Assembly: GCF_013372165.1 (NCBI RefSeq) | Contig: NZ_CP053828.1 | Location: 868,001-932,000 of the forward strand | Direction of reading: 5' to 3' | DNA length: 64,000 bases | From: Campylobacter hyointestinalis subsp. lawsonii | GTDB lineage: Bacteria; Campylobacterota; Campylobacteria; Campylobacterales; Campylobacteraceae | Shown here: positions 63,757 to 64,000 of the stretch, one piece after another | How positions within the stretch are numbered: the first letter of the stretch is position 1 | Layout of the letters: every line of letters starts with the position of its first letter | Program-made: the position numbers and the translations under genes | The notes under the pieces: model-generated | Told to the model about the DNA's origin: nothing | Databases searched by the model: none | Seen by the model: only the letters and a program-made list of their open reading frames with translations

Positions 63757-64000
63757 GATTAGATGAAATTTTAAACAAAATAGGAAGTACAAAACTTATC
63801 GCCGTTTCAAAAAACGTTACTGAAAATGAAGTTTTGGAGCTATATAATCAAGGTCAAATGGACTTTGGGGAAAACAGAGTTCAAGAGCTAAAGCGTAAAA
63901 AAGATGTATTGCATAATCTAAATTTAAACTGGCATTTCATAGGTCGTTTACAAGCAAATAAAATCAATCATCTTCTAGCTTTGCACCCTACTTTGTGGCA
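63753..64000 (+). CDS. YggS/PLPBP-family PLP-binding protein (5' part only)
   Basis: The visible 82 residues show the PLP-binding lysine region LIAVSKNVTENE, FGENRVQELKRK and WHFIGRLQANK, which define the pyridoxal-phosphate homeostasis family. It runs off the window; the remaining ~125 residues are outside. It overlaps rseP by 4 bp. Confidence 0.93.
   Translation, partial: MRLDEILNKIGSTKLIAVSKNVTENEVLELYNQGQMDFGENRVQELKRKKDVLHNLNLNWHFIGRLQANKINHLLALHPTLW

Overview
The window is AT-rich, densely coded bacterial chromosome with short intergenic gaps, frequent 1-4 bp gene overlaps and many TTG/GTG starts behind AAGGA sites. Gene content and order point to a Campylobacterota genome, most likely Campylobacter of the fetus/hyointestinalis type: hyp operon with nikR, XerH recombinase, uvrB - two small ORFs - pseudopilins - priA, aroB - MscS - MtaB - FtsH-like - mog, DUF2920 protein and DUF455 protein. 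Species cannot be fixed from the sequence alone.

Layout. 1-8372: NiFe-hydrogenase maturation operon (HydE-like end, hypF, nikR, hypB, hypC, hypD, hypE, hypA). Between hypC and hypD sits a complete type II restriction-modification pair (C5 methyltransferase plus Eco47II-type endonuclease) with 1-6 nt joints. 8406-17186: AsmA-like protein, divergent mltG and a YdjM-type membrane hydrolase, argG, xerH, ftsW-murG. 17187-20520: decayed accessory island holding an IS1595-type transposase remnant, a cupin fragment, small membrane-protein genes behind near-identical leader sequences (two of them frameshifted), a reversed conjugation-protein remnant and a broken HTH gene. 20521-29661: hup, S4 protein, tsaE, lptB, rpoN, aroB, MscS channel, mtaB, a protease-dead FtsH-like ATPase and mog.

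29663-39863 (minus strand): glycosyltransferase, aspartate aminotransferase, cysE, speA, hisS, tmk, coaD, flgA, tRNA-Gly(GCC), moeA, murA. 39972-42608: NlpC/P60 lipoprotein, rhomboid protease, DUF455 protein, SixA-like phosphatase. 42609-43315: AT-rich non-coding stretch. 43316-46566: metE with an MTHFR-like partner. 46643-51422: a broken small gene, a DUF2920 gene with a G9 tract (likely phase variable), ppk and a MATE pseudogene flanked by imperfect 36-bp direct repeats. 51746-55078: an iron-uptake unit (PepSY protein, TonB-dependent receptor) behind a Fur-box-like palindrome. 55319-64000: uvrB, coiled-coil and ZapA-like small proteins, three tandem pseudopilins, priA, an exonuclease, rpe, rseP and the start of a YggS-type gene.

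How it fits together: HypA/B and NikR handle nickel, and HypC-F build the Fe(CN)2CO centre of hydrogenase. FtsW, MurG, MurA and MltG serve the cell wall; RpoN and FlgA serve flagella; Mog and MoeA complete molybdenum cofactor. The most notable points are the R-M pair inside the hyp operon, the repeated-leader membrane-protein island, the G9 tract in the DUF2920 gene, the protease-dead FtsH homologue, and flgA, whose frame runs out of a tRNA gene with no standard start codon between them.
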